The translations under genes and the position numbers were made by a program. A stretch of DNA of 64,000 nt from Eutreptiella sp. 'Long Island Sound 2002' (taxonomy: Eukaryota; Euglenozoa; Euglenophyceae; Eutreptiales; Eutreptiaceae): positions 165,826,549 to 165,890,548 of the forward strand of contig OZ038378.1 in NCBI GenBank assembly GCA_964036045.1, written 5' to 3'. This document shows positions 1-11,373 of this stretch, in pieces (the stretch's first letter is position 1; each line of letters starts with the position of its first letter). The notes under the pieces are model-generated. The model had not been told where the DNA came from. It did not search any database and worked only from the letters and a program-made list of their open reading frames with translations.

Positions 1-3000
1 TACCCAAGCATGGATCAAGACTACGTCTCCACAAACGTGTTGGAGGCAATCGAGGAGGCTTGGGACTGGGAAGAACAAACTGCAAAGGAGGACAAGGATG
101 GGGAAGAGGAGGAAGAGCTACGGGTCGGAAAAGACGGTTGGTGGCTTGGACGAAAGGGGGAGGAACCCCAAGCTGACAGCTGGAGCAAGAGAGAAGTGTA
201 GGAGATAGTGCAGTGGGTACTAAACAACGGATATGTCAAGCAAGGGGGTGTGGTGTACAGGCAAAAGAAAGGTTTCGGAATGGGACTGAAATGTGCCGTC
301 TTCTTGGCGAACTTGGCGTGTTATGGGACGGAGAAGAGGTTCGCGGAAGAAGAAGGAAGGAGGCCGGAGCAAGTGGAACACAACTATCGCTTTGTGGATG
401 ACATGTTTTCCTTGACCGGCGTCGTCCCTGGGGAGGAAGCATACAAACTCAAAAGGACGGTCCGAAGAGCCGCTGATGGAGGCCACCTTGTCTTCTTGGG
501 GGCTGACTTGTGGTGGAGAGAGGATGAGAAAGGGCGCATCAAGTTTGAAACCGGAGTGCATTGGAGAGAGAAGGACTATCCCATAAAAATAAGGCGATAT
601 CCAGTGAGGGATAGCATGATCTTGGACGCCCAAAGGTTGGGAGTATTGACAGGGCAATACATCAGAGCATTGAGGTTGTGCTCAGTTTTGCGATTATTCA
701 AGGAGGCGATCCAAACCATCACCAAAACGGCCACACAGCGAGGCTATGGGACACACGAGCAAAAGAAACAATGGGGCAAGTTCTTGCGAGTGTGGTGGGG
801 TGGACAAGACATCACCATGGGGGAGATGCACGTGTGGTTTGGACGGATGCAACGGTGGGTAAGGAAGGAGATCTCAAAAGAAGAGAGGAGAAAGAAGAGA
901 TGTTGGTACGGGTGGAGGTGTCGGAGAAAGAGCTGCCCGTTTGAGCACGTACCACCGCCACCGAAAGTGTGGACACCGCCGGAAGGCGGGCTGGAACCCC
1001 AAAGGAGGGAAGCCAAAAATCCGCACCCACAAGGGGTGAGAACAACTGAGATCGTCGGAGAGGAAGAGGAGATGCCGAACTGTGGTGTGTGGCGGGAGAC
1101 GGTGGTGGTTGTGGACTTGAGGGAACCACCGTTGGTGGCGCCAACGCAAAGCGACAACCGCAAAGTTGGGTGCGCCGAGACCACGGAGGCTGCAAGCACC
1201 AACAAAAGCCTGACAAATGATGTTGAGAGACAACAAAAGGAAGAACAAGCGAAGCGGCAGGAGAGGGAGAGCCAAGACGACAAAGGAACAAAAGAAGTGG
1301 AAGACGGTGACACCGACAGTGACGTATCAATCTTGACATGGCTGCAAGGCTTGAAGATAAGGGGCGAAGGAGGGCAAATGGAGGGACACAAGGACTTGCG
1401 GCCGGAGGTGGTGGACGATGAGGCGACCGTGGAGCAACAAAGGCAACAGAGGAAGAGCCACACCGAAGACCATGGAGGGCCTCGTCCATCACCACAAGTG
1501 GGGCTAGAGGTGGGGGAGAAGGAGGAGAAGGAAGAAGACCACAAGCAAAAGGAGAAGAGCGAAATCCAAAGCCACAAGGAACAATATCCACCGCAGCGGC
1601 AAGAGGATGAGCAGCAAGGTGAAGAAAGCGGAGGACATGGAGAAGATAGTGACACCAACAGTGACATATCAATCTTGAGATGGTTGCAAGGGCTGAGGAA
1701 AGAGGAAGCGGGAGGCCAAAGCCAGGAGAACCCAGAGCTAGACGTGGTGGAAGAAGAAGAGACAAAGAAACAACCAAGGCAGGAGGAGAGAAGAAATGCC
1801 CCTGGCCAGGGAGAGCCAGAACCATCTCGAGAAGTGGCAGTGGATGGGGTGGAGAAGGGGGTGTTGGACGAACAACCGGGTCCAAAAGCGACAAAGAACA
1901 AGGACCGCAGCAAGGTACAACACCCAACAGGAGTGGGAAACCACGGGTTGAAGGAAGCCGAAGAGAGGGGGCCGACAGAAGAGAAGGTGACCTCGGAGGA
2001 GGCGAAATCAAGACGAACAAAGCCACAACCAAGAAAGGGTGAATGGCAAGTGGAGCTCCCCAAGGACATATTGGAGACATGGAACCAAGCAGTCCGGGAA
2101 GCGGCAAGCCAAGGGAAAGAGACCATGGGATTGTTGTGGGGGACAAGGACCGAAAATGGGGTCAAAATAGGGGGTCTACACATACCAAGACACGACGTAC
2201 AAACAAGCCACCACTGTGCAGTGGGAGATGAGGCGCTCACAGAGGCGGTCAGTTGGGGCGCATCCTTGGGAGGAAAATTGGTTGGTTGGATACACACGCA
2301 TCCAGGACATGTGCCGGTGCTATCAGCCTTGGACGTGTGCACCCCAACACAATTGGCCAAACGCTATGGTCAATTATACCGGAAGGAGGCCCAGCAGTTG
2401 GAGTGGTGCAAAGTTGGACCTCTCCAGCGGATGAAGTGGCGTGTGCCCCACTGAAGGGGGGTCTAAAGGCCTACACAATGTCCATCTTGGGCATGGAGGT
2501 GGCAAACAGATGTGCCGCAATCCGCCGAAAGAAACCGGGAGTGGATCACCTATATCATGAACATCTTGCTGGAGTCTGGGATGATGATGACCCTCACCCG
2601 GTTGGGAGGGAGCAGGAGGAAGTGCCGGTGGTCCTCGTGGAGGCCGAGGATGGTGGTTGTATGGACATGGGAAACAACAGGTGGTGGACCAAATGGTTGG
2701 GAGCAGGAAGCACACCTAAGGAAAAGGAGAACACCAAGCCCGACAACAATGAGGAGAGTGATAGCAGCAGGTCACCGTCTCCCAGGCGAAGAAGGTGTTC
2801 CGCAGCAACAGGGTGTTCCAGTGTAGGTGCAGAAAGGCAAGGCCAGCCAAATGGTTGCGGGAGGAAAGAGAGAGGCACAAGCAGAGGAGGAGAGAACAAC
2901 GCAGCAAAGCGAGGAAGGCAGGGGTGGCGCTGGAGGAACAACCCCCCAAGCCACAAGCACGGGCCGAACCACAGCAAAGTGACTCCGAGAGACCGGAAGT

Positions 3001-4354
3001 GGTTGGAGTGGATGGCCATCGCATTGTTCTCGGGGGAAGAGTAGCACTAACAGGCACGAAGAAAAAGATGGAATTGGAGGGGAAGACAGGTGAGGTTGAA
3101 AGCATCATCGAGGAACAAGGAAAAGTAAGACTCCGAATGGACTGTGGCAGAAGGGTTTTGGTGTCATTGGATAGGGTCAGGGTGCAAGAGGTGGAGCACA
3201 TGGGAGGCGCCGAGGACTCAAAAGCTGCCCAACCACAACAGCACGGGGAAGAAACAAAAGGACGCGGGGTGGCGGGAGACAATGAACCGCACGGAAGAAA
3301 GGAGGAAAGGAGTGAAGAAGGAGAGATGGGAGGGCAGGAAGAAACATTTGAACTATGGAATGGGGTGAGGCTAGTAGGGATGAGACAACCGGAGTTGGAG
3401 GGCCACAAGGGGGTGTTGGAGGAGATCTACAAGGACAAAGTGCAAGTGTTGTTAGTGGGAGGGATGCGCCGAGTAAAAGTGGACAAGAAGAAGGTGGTCC
3501 CGGAGGTAGTTGAGCCCGTTGAGGTGCTGCCCCCGGGTTTTGAAGGATGGAGCTTTCTTGAACAGATTGGAGTGGGTAGTGCACCCACCATGGATGAAGT
3601 GAAGGCCGCATACAAAAAGTGGGTGTTGCGGTTACATCCGGACAAGAACATGAACAACATTGCCAAAGCCACCCACCTGTTCAAAAGGTTGACCTCCGGC
3701 TACGAGGGATGGAAAAGTGCGCCCGGGGTGACACCGCCAAGGCCGGCGGAGGAACCACCCAACTACCAGTTCAACCCCACATACTTTCGATCCAATTTCT
3801 GCAACAGCTCAAGTTCGGCGGGGCAAACAGCCCCGGAGGAAGCGCCACCAAGTGCCAAAAACCCAGAAACGGAGGGCGATGGAGAGGGTTTTTGGTCTTT
3901 CTTGTGGGGAAGCAAAAGGCCCGGTCGTTCCGAACATGCGAGTGGAATGGGGGCTAGCCACGGTGAGGGTACACCGAAGGGCGCACCGCCACCGGGGTCG
4001 GGAACGCAACGGACCCGCCGCCTCTTGTTCCATGAGAAGTTCCGGTGGCACACGCACCACGTCCGCGCCATCCAAGCGGACCGGATCCTCGCGGAGAAAA
4101 GGAGGAGAGGGTGGTTCTCCGACTACCCCGAGGCAGGAAGCAACATGTACTTATTGGCACTAGACCAGGTGTACAAAGTGCGAGTGCTAGCCTCAACGGT
4201 ATGGGTGCCGGAGGTGAGACGTTGGGAGCCGGAGGTGTTCATCATCGGGGAGGGCATCAACTTCACAGTGGAGGACACAACCAGGTTGATGCAAAACTTG
4301 CACAGGGCAAACGTGATTGCCGAGCAAGTAGGCATCCGGCTGTACAAGGAGTAG
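1..4354 (+). pseudogene. PLE polyprotein remnant (RT to C-terminus), broken in three places
   Basis: The window opens on the YPSM of RT motif A. A TAG at 199-201 interrupts the frame where copies 2 and 3 have a lysine codon. The frame then continues through the RT palm (YRFVDDM near 385), the CCCH finger, the acidic low-complexity region and a JAMM motif (HTHP near 2291). A 1-bp loss near 2348 (cacccc for caccctc) shifts the frame just after the JAMM motif. Near 2770 a 157-bp deletion removes the first part of the PHD-like finger. The last piece (2795-4354) reads to the normal stop and contains the two SH3/KOW-like modules, the J-domain with LHPDKN and the conserved C-terminal domain. The product cannot be made as one protein, but the pieces are recently decayed and collinear with copy 3. 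Confidence 0.85.
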
Positions 4355-5968
4355 AAGATGGAAGCCAAGTGAGAAGCGGAAAAGCCCCACCCGCGGGTGA
4401 CAAGAGGGCGTGGCAGCGCACGGTCGCACAAATCTGACGGCGTCAAGGTGACGGGGTGCAACTTGTTCAGCGCAGTGCCGAGCACAAAGGCGCGACCCGG
4501 AACGCACCATGGCATGGCCTAGGCCTTGAAGCAAGAGGGACTGAGACCGGGCGCCAAGCGACCCAGGAACCCAAGGGACGGGCAACCCGGCGCCGGGAGG
4601 AGAAGGAAGAACAATGAAAGCAAAAAGCCTGATGGAAAGGAGAGTCTCACACCATCAACATGGCTCTGCTGGGGAGGAGAAGATCCTCCAGCCACCGAGA
4701 CTCACACTGGGGAGCCGCGGCCCCCAGTGATACAGCAACAAGGCACAACGATGTGGTCTAAGGTACGGCCGTGGACGGGCCTCTGGACCCATGCCCAACG
4801 GAGACGGCGCCGCAGTCTCCATTGGATGCGCCCCGGCTACCACAACGCGCAGCGAGCTTTCTCGCCGGCGGAGTAGGGGGCAAGGCCAAACAACAGGCAG
4901 GGGGAAGGCAACCCCCGCACTTTTTTAGCCAGGGTGGTGACCAACACCGACCAAAACAAAACAATGAACTCTACACGTGCACCGAGTTCTTCTCGGGGGG
5001 TCCAATGGGGCCTCAGCGAGATGCCCGATGTGGCAACGCAAGCCCACCGGGGGCCGCGCTCTCAAGGGAGTGACCACGGCAGTAAGTCCCAGCGTGCTGG
5101 CACTGAGAAGCGAGCAGGGGAGAGACTCCTTCCCTCGCGTAGCAACTCAACCAGAAAAGGGACGCACCACGTCGTCAAGCGCCCGGACCAAGCCGGGAGA
5201 AGGGGGCCAGCAAGGGGCCCTACGCACCTCCATCCAACACGGGACACCACCGTCAACCCAACAACAACTCGCTCCTATGTTGAGGTGGTCCGGGGAGTCG
5301 CGCAACGAAGTGGGCGGCCAGCGACGGTAAGAGGCCCACCCCACGTCACCCGCTACATCCTACTCCCCCGTGCACCCACGCATCCCCCACAACCCCCGTC
5401 CGCGCAGCAAAGGCATGAAGGAGAGGGTAGGGGGTTTGTGTTGCGCTCGCCAAAGGATGGACTGAGCGCAGGAACTTGGAGGAGAAAGGTTGTTATGTGC
5501 CCCCGTCGGGGAAACGACCCCGCAAGTGGCCATCCCAGGGCCCACCAGCCGCCGTTGGGGAGAGGTACCTCACCGCCGGCTTGGGATGGCCGCTTGGACG
5601 CACCTGGCCAACGGCGAAGGCATTTGCCTTCCTCTGCGTGGACTCGACGCAGAGAAGTGAAACAGGGCAAGTCCGGGGGCTCCGTTGGCACAACCGACCA
5701 AGGGAAAGGGAAGGGAAGGAGTGTGGTGAGGCCGATGGGCACGGTGGCCTACAGAGGGAAAGGCCAAGGGAAGGGAAAGGGGAGGGGAGAGGGAAAGTTA
5801 GGGCAAGGAGGAAGAGGAAGGTCAAAGGGTGGTGAGAAGCTGATGGGCACCACCGCCTATGGAGGGAAAGGGTCCAAGGGAAGGGCAGCGAATGGCGATC
5901 GGCCAGTAGGCGCCGCCAGCTGCAGACGAGATCATCACACCATGGCGTCATGCCAAAACCCCCCCCCC
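1..5968 (+). mobile_element. Penelope-like element, copy 1 (5' part outside window)
   Basis: This is the 3' two thirds of the same element seen intact at 26608-35245. It enters the window inside RT motif A, runs through the polyprotein and the 3' region, and ends in the element's typical tail, a CCAAAA stretch followed by ten Cs at 5959-5968. Differences from copy 3 include a nonsense codon, a 1-bp deletion and a 157-bp deletion, so this copy is dead. Its 3' region carries the same tail ORF (4934-6019) as the other copies. Confidence 0.85.
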
Positions 5969-6284
5969 AAACATAAACACCTAGTGCAACCCCCCCACCC
6001 CCCACCCCATCGCCACTAGACTTAGGTTCCTGCACGTTCGTTTCCTGCTAGCATCACAATTCAACACCCACCCAAACAATCACTTGTATGCGCCACCCAG
6101 CACCACCCATCTCCCACCCACCAAATCGCCCGTGCGTCCCACCCTACAGCGGGTATCACGCTTTTGGGTTTTTGTGGGAGCATCCCTCGATGCTTTGACA
6201 GACGAGGGGGGCAAACCAAAGGAAGCAACACGATCTATTTGAGATCAGCGATAGGGCATTCTGGTTGGAATTTGGGGGCCAATA
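5969..6284. other. Non-coding flank of PLE copy 1
   Basis: This is C- and A-rich sequence with several C runs and repeated CCACCCA-type words directly after the element tail. I see no credible coding frame or RNA gene here. Confidence 0.4.
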
Positions 6285-6470
6285 TTGAAGAAGGGCAAAC
6301 GAGTCACACACTAACAACCCCAACAACAGCCTGTTGTCCCATCTCCACGAAGCATGCATTGCTTTTGATAACCTGCCATTGATAACGTCACCCCGGGGCA
6401 CCCTGACTGTCTCGTCCTTTACGTGAGTCCCGGAAGATATTGCACAGTTCTTCTAGGGAATGACAAGCAG
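6285..6470. repeat. Imperfect direct repeat, copy 1 (partner 7010-7195)
   Basis: The block starts at GAAGAAGGGCAAAC and runs through ATCTCCACGAAGCA, AACCTGCCATT and GGGGCACCC to a GGGAATGACAAG end. The same words occur in the same order at 7010-7195 with small indels. Neither copy has a convincing reading frame. It looks like an old dispersed repeat. Confidence 0.6.
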
Positions 6471-6849
6471 GGCTGCAGCAGTGGAGCAAGTGACCTCCCA
6501 AAGATGGGGGGAAACATTGCATTGCATCACCTGACAAAAGGAGCATGACAAAACCCCCAAATGGTCAGACCTTGACATTGTGATTCAGTAGTCCTACCTA
6601 CCTACCTACACTTCAGCCCACCTGCACAGGTCCCTAGACAACCTGAGTGCATGGCTCTCTACCGCTGTGTACCAGGGTACAATACAACGGTGTGGCATGC
6701 AAATGTTGTTGCTTGTTACCCTCTCCCTCCCTCTCCCCTCCCAATGGCTTCTAATGCATGGCTGGGGCTTGTGAAGGCAGATTACGACCATCTGGTTGGC
6801 AGGCAAAGAACGCATCCATGCCCAAACTCCCACAAACAGTGAGAGCGGC

Positions 6850-6875
6850 TTTTTTTGGGGGGGGGGGGGGGGGGG
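6850..6875. repeat. T7-G19 homopolymer tract
   Basis: Seven Ts are followed by nineteen Gs (6857-6875). It is one of the few G runs on this strand, since most homopolymers in the window are C runs. Length is likely to be unreliable in the assembly. Confidence 0.8.
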
Positions 6876-7009
6876 TTGCAAAGCTCTGTGAATTGCGAAC
6901 AGCGGGCTCTGGGCATGGTGGTCGGACCCCCACAACTTGTTGGGGGAATACAGACAATGCTCCTCACAGGTGGGGAACGAAGGTACCGAACTCCGTTGCA
7001 CCATCGGTA

Positions 7010-7195
7010 CTCAAGAAGGGCAAACAAGTGACACACTACTGTCCACTCGACCCCCACAACACCCCCTGTTGCACCATCTCCACGAAGCAACAATGGCATG
7101 CATTGCCTTTGCTAACCTGCCATTAATAATTAAGGTCACTCCGGGGCACCCCGAGAGACAATGCACAGTTCTTCTCGGAGGGAATGACAAGTGCC
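7010..7195. repeat. Imperfect direct repeat, copy 2 (partner 6285-6470)
   Basis: Second copy of the repeat at 6285-6470. It shares the AAGAAGGGCAAAC start, the ATCTCCACGAAGCA core, the AACCTGCCATT and GGGGCACCC words and the GGGAATGACAAG end. No coding capacity is apparent. Confidence 0.6.
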
Positions 7196-7299
7196 AAGGT
7201 CCCACCGGAGACTGGCAAATACGATGCCCTGCGGGTTAGGGAAAGTACATAACAACGCTGGTGGAGATTCAACATAATTTGCCCCCACCCCCCCCACCC

Positions 7300-7560
7300 C
7301 ACCCTCAGTTCAGCAGCTTGGTCACCCGCAACACTTTCTTGATGCTGTGTTGTATGCAAAAAGCACTGTCCAAAGCATCAATGCAGTGGGCTCTCTTTCG
7401 CTCTGACAGTGTGTTTCATTCCTCACACCAATTTGCATCGTCTTTCCTTCCCGCTCCTTTTTGAAGTCATGTGCCTTTGAGTGGGTGCAATCTAGTAGCT
7501 CTTGGGTGGTGGCGGTGTTGAACAGGCGCTTAGCTCACCTTAATGAGCCCCCCACACGCC
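7300..7560. repeat. Diverged member of a dispersed repeat family ending in C runs
   Basis: It shares GCTTGGTCACCCGCAACAC, CAATTTGCATCGTCTTTCC, TTTTTGAAGT and AGTAGCTCTTGG in the same order with the sequences at 42604-42967 and 52842-53283. It is more diverged than those copies are from each other. No protein-coding signal is seen. Confidence 0.55.
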
Positions 7561-8321
7561 CGCCCATCCCCTGGACTCTCTGTTGAATTGCCCTTGCTCC
7601 AATCATCTATCAGTGCCATGATACGCATCAGCCTCACGGTGTTGTTTGTAGGCGGCTGTCATCGCGTGCGCGGATGCGGCTGGAACCGCTGCGATGGATC
7701 TTATGCAGATATTGGTATGACTATTGCACGCGTGCACGCACACACACACATTTTTCCATCTTCTCTCGTTCAACAACGCCGATGTAGTCCGTCAGCAATG
7801 CACCAATTGTTTCGCAGCGGAGTTCTAGTTTGACGGAGCCTTAGCGCATTGCATCTTGTGTTTTCTTCACCATGTCTTTTCCCTCCTGACTACGTACATC
7901 TCATTGTTCCGTGTCTCCTCTCTTGTCTCTGCCCTCTATCCCTTGTCTTCACTTCCTCATTTCTGTCCTCCCTCACCTTCCAACATTTCTTGGAAAACCG
8001 CCGTATTTCATACTTTTCCGCACCCATCTGATTTCACAATTACGGAAAATTATGAAGTTCATCATCAAGCTCGAGCTGGACAACCTGCTAAGCAATTCTA
8101 TCTCTTGGGTTAATGAGGAGTTGAAGGGTGTGTGCATGCGTGCGTGCTTGTCCCTTGTTGCAAGTCCTGTCCCAACCCAATTTCACTTTCCAAGTCGACA
8201 CCATCTGAGACATCAGCTTCAAGCAGCTCACGGAGTTCACGCAACTACAACATCCTACCCCATCAAAGCCCCCTTCCCATTTTTTGGGGGCAATTTGCAC
8301 TATGCCCCCTCCCCCCCCTTC
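7561..8321. other. Region without a clear gene
   Basis: There is a short GT/CA-rich stretch near 7735-7750 and a pyrimidine-rich stretch at 7910-7990. The segment 8030-8129 reads like a possible exon (frame with KFIIKLELDN and SWVNEELKG, followed by a GTGTGT donor-like sequence), but I cannot assign it to any family. Confidence 0.25.
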
Positions 8322-8432
8322 GCAGCGAATGGCGATCGGCCAATTGACGCCGTCAGCTGCAGAAGACAACAACAGCCCCACCCCCACACACAACACACAC
8401 CCAGGCGACAGGCCAAAACCCCCCTGTTTGGA
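8322..8432 (+). repeat. Detached tail of a PLE relative
   Basis: It contains GCGAATGGCGATCGGCCAAT followed by a GTCAGCTGCAGA-type word and ends in GGCCAAAACCCCCC, the same order as in the last 80 bp of each PLE copy. Only the tail is present, consistent with a strongly 5'-truncated insertion. Confidence 0.65.
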
Positions 8433-8649
8433 CGATTTTGCTTATGCTTTATTGGGGAGATCTGGCGTCTCATTCGATGCCAACTCTCGACACATGTGTG
8501 CAGTAGTGCACGCACGGTGAAGCCGGGCTCCATCCTGCTTATGCAGCGAGGTGAGCATCCCATCTAAATGTGTTTGCGCTGCCCCCTCCCCCCGCTAAGG
8601 GGGGCTTGGGTTGCTGTTTATTTTCCCTCACAGAGGTGCCCACTACGTC

Positions 8650-8735
8650 CTTGGGGGAAATGTCTCCCACTTTGGCCTTGGGAGACAAATGTCTCCGACC
8701 ATGCCCTTGGGAGACATATGTCGCCACCGGGCTCA
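8650..8735. repeat. Three imperfect copies of a ~28-bp palindromic unit
   Basis: The unit is CCTTGGGAGACAYATGTCTCC with variations, repeated three times in a row. Each unit is close to an inverted repeat around ACATATGT. No surrounding gene explains it. Confidence 0.6.
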
Positions 8736-8801
8736 GGTTAGTTCAACCGCCACCCTCTCCACCCACAGTTGGCCCAAATTTAACAATTTGCAATTTTCAG
8801 A

Positions 8802-8936
8802 TCCACCTTTTGAGGCATTTTCCTATGCACTCGCTGATTGCCGGTATATTTTTCGATGTCACTCCCAAATCTCAGGAGGTCATCAAGGTCAGTCCAGACC
8901 TGAAGCAGATGGTTCAGCGGACAAAAGATGACACTG
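8802..8936 (+). CDS. Candidate internal exon, unknown protein
   Basis: A pyrimidine-poor but canonical acceptor (AATTTTCAG) precedes an open segment with normal amino-acid composition, including FFDVTPKSQEVIKVSP and QRTKDDTA. It is followed by a GTATGT donor. The segment is 135 bp, typical of the short exons found elsewhere in the window. I do not recognise the protein and cannot link it to a neighbour. An alternative donor (GTCAGT, near 8886) would shorten it. Confidence 0.3.
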
Positions 8937-9689
8937 CGTATGTTATTTGCATCTTGGATTGTTGGTATCGAGCCTGACGTTGACTGCACTGCTGTTGTAT
9001 TCTTGTGGAGGTACAGGGCCACGGAAGAGGGTTTGAACTCCGCTGGAGTATTGCCGTGTGGATCCTTCAAGGAATTGGTGCTACGACCCCCCACCAATGG
9101 AGAAGCAGAAAATGGCGGGTCAACACAGCAGCTTTAGTGGGTTTTCGTTAGTGGTGAGAAGTCAATTGACGCTGCCCACTGCCCGTGATGGCAGCAACAT
9201 CTCAAGCCTCCCCCCCCCCCCCCCTCGGCGCACGTGGACAACCTGGCAGGTTGCAGACTGTGTGCGGCATCATGCCAGAAGCAATCCTTTCTTGAGTGTA
9301 CCCTGAGGTTCACTGTGTGAGCAATATGACTGCTTTGCTTTTCTGAATGCTTACAGTGGTTCAGTCTTGCCTGCTTGCTAGTCAATGCCCAGTAATGAAT
9401 GTTCTGGTGCAGTGACCTAATGCGTTCATGACATGGTAGCTTCACCTCACTATTGTATCTTTGTACGTCAATGATGAAAGGGTTTTCTTGTTCCCGAGGG
9501 TGATGTACTCCAATGCTCACTGCCTTGTTTTCCCGCTTCCTGCAGCAGTTGTGACCTGTACCTGCCTTTGCAACCCCCCTCCCCCGTACGGGAATCCCGT
9601 ATTTCCCATACAGCACCGAACAGTCGCCCGCACAGTGGGTTCTTAGAACTAGAGCACAGAAATAGGCAATATTAGGAGGGTGCCTACCC
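8937..9689. other. Region without a clear gene
   Basis: It contains a C14-type run near 9210 and fragments of sequence also seen near 57840 and 58440 (words such as CAGCGGCTTGGTGGACC, here diverged). No exon with both splice signals and a recognisable product was found. Confidence 0.3.
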
Positions 9690-9736
9690 CGCGTCCCCCC
9701 TGCATCCTCCCCCGCGTCCCCCCCGCGTCCCGCTGA
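9690..9736. repeat. CCCCGCGTCC minisatellite, cluster 1
   Basis: Several copies of CCCCGCGTCC, spaced by extra Cs, are preceded by GGGTGCCTACCC. The same unit recurs at 10658-10716, where it is followed by GGCACCCTCTAGGCACCC. Confidence 0.7.
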
Positions 9737-9867
9737 ACCGGGTTTTGCCCCCAAAACCCACATTCAATAGAAATGTCTAAAAGAACATCTTTTCAATTGA
9801 AGCATCACTTCTTTGCGTTGTATTTGCATGTCACACCTTGAACAATTTTTTTGTAGATGCAAAATTC

Positions 9868-9970
9868 GTGTTGTGTTGTGTTGCGTTGTGTTGCGTTGTG
9901 TTGTGCTGTGTTGTGTTGTGTTGTGTTGTGTTGTGTTGTGTTGTGTTGTGTTGTGTTGTGTTGTGTTGTG
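9868..9970. repeat. (GTGTT)n pentanucleotide microsatellite
   Basis: About twenty copies of a five-base GTGTT unit, with a few GCGTT or GTGCT variants at the left end and a perfect array at the right end. The variants on one side suggest that the array grows from the other. Confidence 0.95.
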
Positions 9971-10023
9971 TCCATCCAAAGTTGGTGTGAAGAGATGTTG
10001 TTCCTACTTACTCACAGCTTGGA

Positions 10024-10764
10024 ATGATGAAGCTCTTGAAGCCATTGCTCTTTCTTTACTTCTTCTTTGTTACCGAAGCAGAACCTCAAAATGGTACCAA
10101 CGCCACTTTGGTTTGGTGGCCACCGGATTCATCTTCACTTGTCCTTGGCGTCCATTTTGGTGCACCGGGGGGAGGAGGTGGCCCCGGTGCTGCAAGTGCT
10201 GATGTGTTCATCTCACTTCGTTTGGATGTTCCTGACAATTGGGGAGGTGCTGCCAGTTTGGACGCCCTTACCACCTTAGTTTCGCAAGAAGTTGAGGTTG
10301 CAACTAGGCACCAGGTCATTGATGTTCTTTCCGAACTTAAGCCTCAAGCCCCTTATACGATTACCATGGCCGGCTCTTTGTTTGGGGGTGCCCCGGATTG
10401 TCCATTCTATCATGAGACACAGGTTCCATGTAAAGCACTTGTACCATGGAGTATCAATAGCATGTTGCAAGACTTGTTGCTTTTATGTGGTACTGCAAAC
10501 CCGCACCGGTCGCCGGGGGGTGCCTTGGGCAACTCATGTGCGTGCAAGGGCCTATCTTGTAGTTTTTCACGAGTAGTTCAAAGAGACATGGGGCTGTGGG
10601 GGTTTAGGGCCCCGAAAAGGGCTGCAAAATGGGCTACAAAAAACTCCCCGTTCCGTTCCCTCCCCGCGTCCCCCCCCGCGTCCTGTCCCCGCGTCCCCCC
10701 CGCGTCCCAGGCACCCTCTAGGCACCCATTTGTCTCTTTTTCCCGCCCTCCCCTATGCTCTTGA
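10024..10764 (+). CDS. Candidate secreted protein or first exon, unknown family
   Basis: The frame opens with MMKLLKPLLFLYFFF, a plausible signal peptide, followed by EAEPQNGT with a potential N-glycosylation site. A further segment of normal composition follows, with a Gly-rich loop near residue 45 and Cys pairs near residues 120-135 and 170. From about 10640 the frame runs into the CCCCGCGTCC minisatellite, so the last third is unlikely to be genuine protein. Downstream splice sites are possible. I do not recognise the family. It could instead be an internal exon preceded by the TTACTCACAG acceptor at 10009-10018. Confidence 0.3.
   Translation: MMKLLKPLLFLYFFFVTEAEPQNGTNATLVWWPPDSSSLVLGVHFGAPGGGGGPGAASADVFISLRLDVPDNWGGAASLDALTTLVSQEVEVATRHQVIDVLSELKPQAPYTITMAGSLFGGAPDCPFYHETQVPCKALVPWSINSMLQDLLLLCGTANPHRSPGGALGNSCACKGLSCSFSRVVQRDMGLWGFRAPKRAAKWATKNSPFRSLPASPPASCPRVPPASQAPSRHPFVSFSRPPLCS
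10658..10716. repeat. CCCCGCGTCC minisatellite, cluster 2
   Basis: Repeats the CCCCGCGTCC unit seen at 9690-9736, here followed by an inverted GGCACCC pair. The two clusters lie about 970 bp apart and could mark the ends of an unrecognised insertion that includes the microsatellite and the ORF between them. Confidence 0.65.
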
Positions 10765-10771
10765 CCAGACT

Positions 10772-11187
10772 ATGCCTTGTAATGTATGCCACTCCAAGAA
10801 TGCTGAAACTGTTGCTTTTTTGTTTTTGGCCGAGTTGGATTGTTGTACCCTTCGACAGAAGCATTCTGATTGTGACGATTGGGTTATTTGTGAACCGTGG
10901 GACAAGCCCTGCCAAACCCTTTTTGGGGGGGGTCAAGGTCCAGTCGGTCTGCTACTTCAACCAGTACTACTACTGCCGCTACTACTGCTACTGCTACTGC
11001 AACAAGTTCAGCCACTACTACTGCCACGCGTGCTGGACCAGTGAAACCAGTGAAACCTTTGCGCAAAGCAAAGAAACCAAAGACATTGAACCGCCGGGGC
11101 ATGTCTCATGACACGCAAATTGGATACCTTTTGACCATGGTGAATGGGGATGTCAATCACCGCATCCCACAATGGGCCCTTGTGTAG
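10772..11187 (+). CDS. Candidate Cys-rich then Thr/Ala-repeat coding segment, frameshifted at a G run
   Basis: The first half reads MPCNVCHSKN, then CCTLRQKHSDC and CEPWDKPC, a spacing of cysteines that could bind zinc. At 10923-10930 a run of Gs separates this frame from a second one. The second encodes a Thr/Ala tract made by TAC/TGC-type triplet repeats (10965-11030), a basic KPVKPLRKAKKPK segment and a normal stop at 11187. The change of frame at a homopolymer suggests a length error or a recent slippage. The family is not recognised. Confidence 0.3.
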
Positions 11188-11373
11188 TGTTGCACTTTGT
11201 GCCTCTGGGTACACTACCCAGCCGGCGAGTGGCTGGATTCAAAGATTTCTGGTACCCAGCTTTTTTTTGTTGTTTGCGATTGTGTCCCATGCATGTCATC
11301 TGCACTTGTAATGCTGAGAAAAAAGCACTAGAAAAAGTGCCAGAAGCGCCAGAAAAAGCGCCAAAAAAGGCTC

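Noticed and set aside
744-2360. Long minus-strand ORFs (444-538 codons) opposite the PLE polyprotein, repeated at 18258-19865 and 29864-31471
   Set aside because: They mirror the purine-rich sense strand and encode Ser/Pro/Cys-rich low-complexity strings with no domain. The sense frame has all the recognised motifs.
5820-5880. Hammerhead ribozyme in the pseudo-LTR (AAGCTGATGGGCACC...GGGAAAGGG)
   Set aside because: PLEs often carry hammerheads, but here the core reads CTGATGG instead of CTGANGA and the stems do not form around GAAA. No other full core was found by eye.
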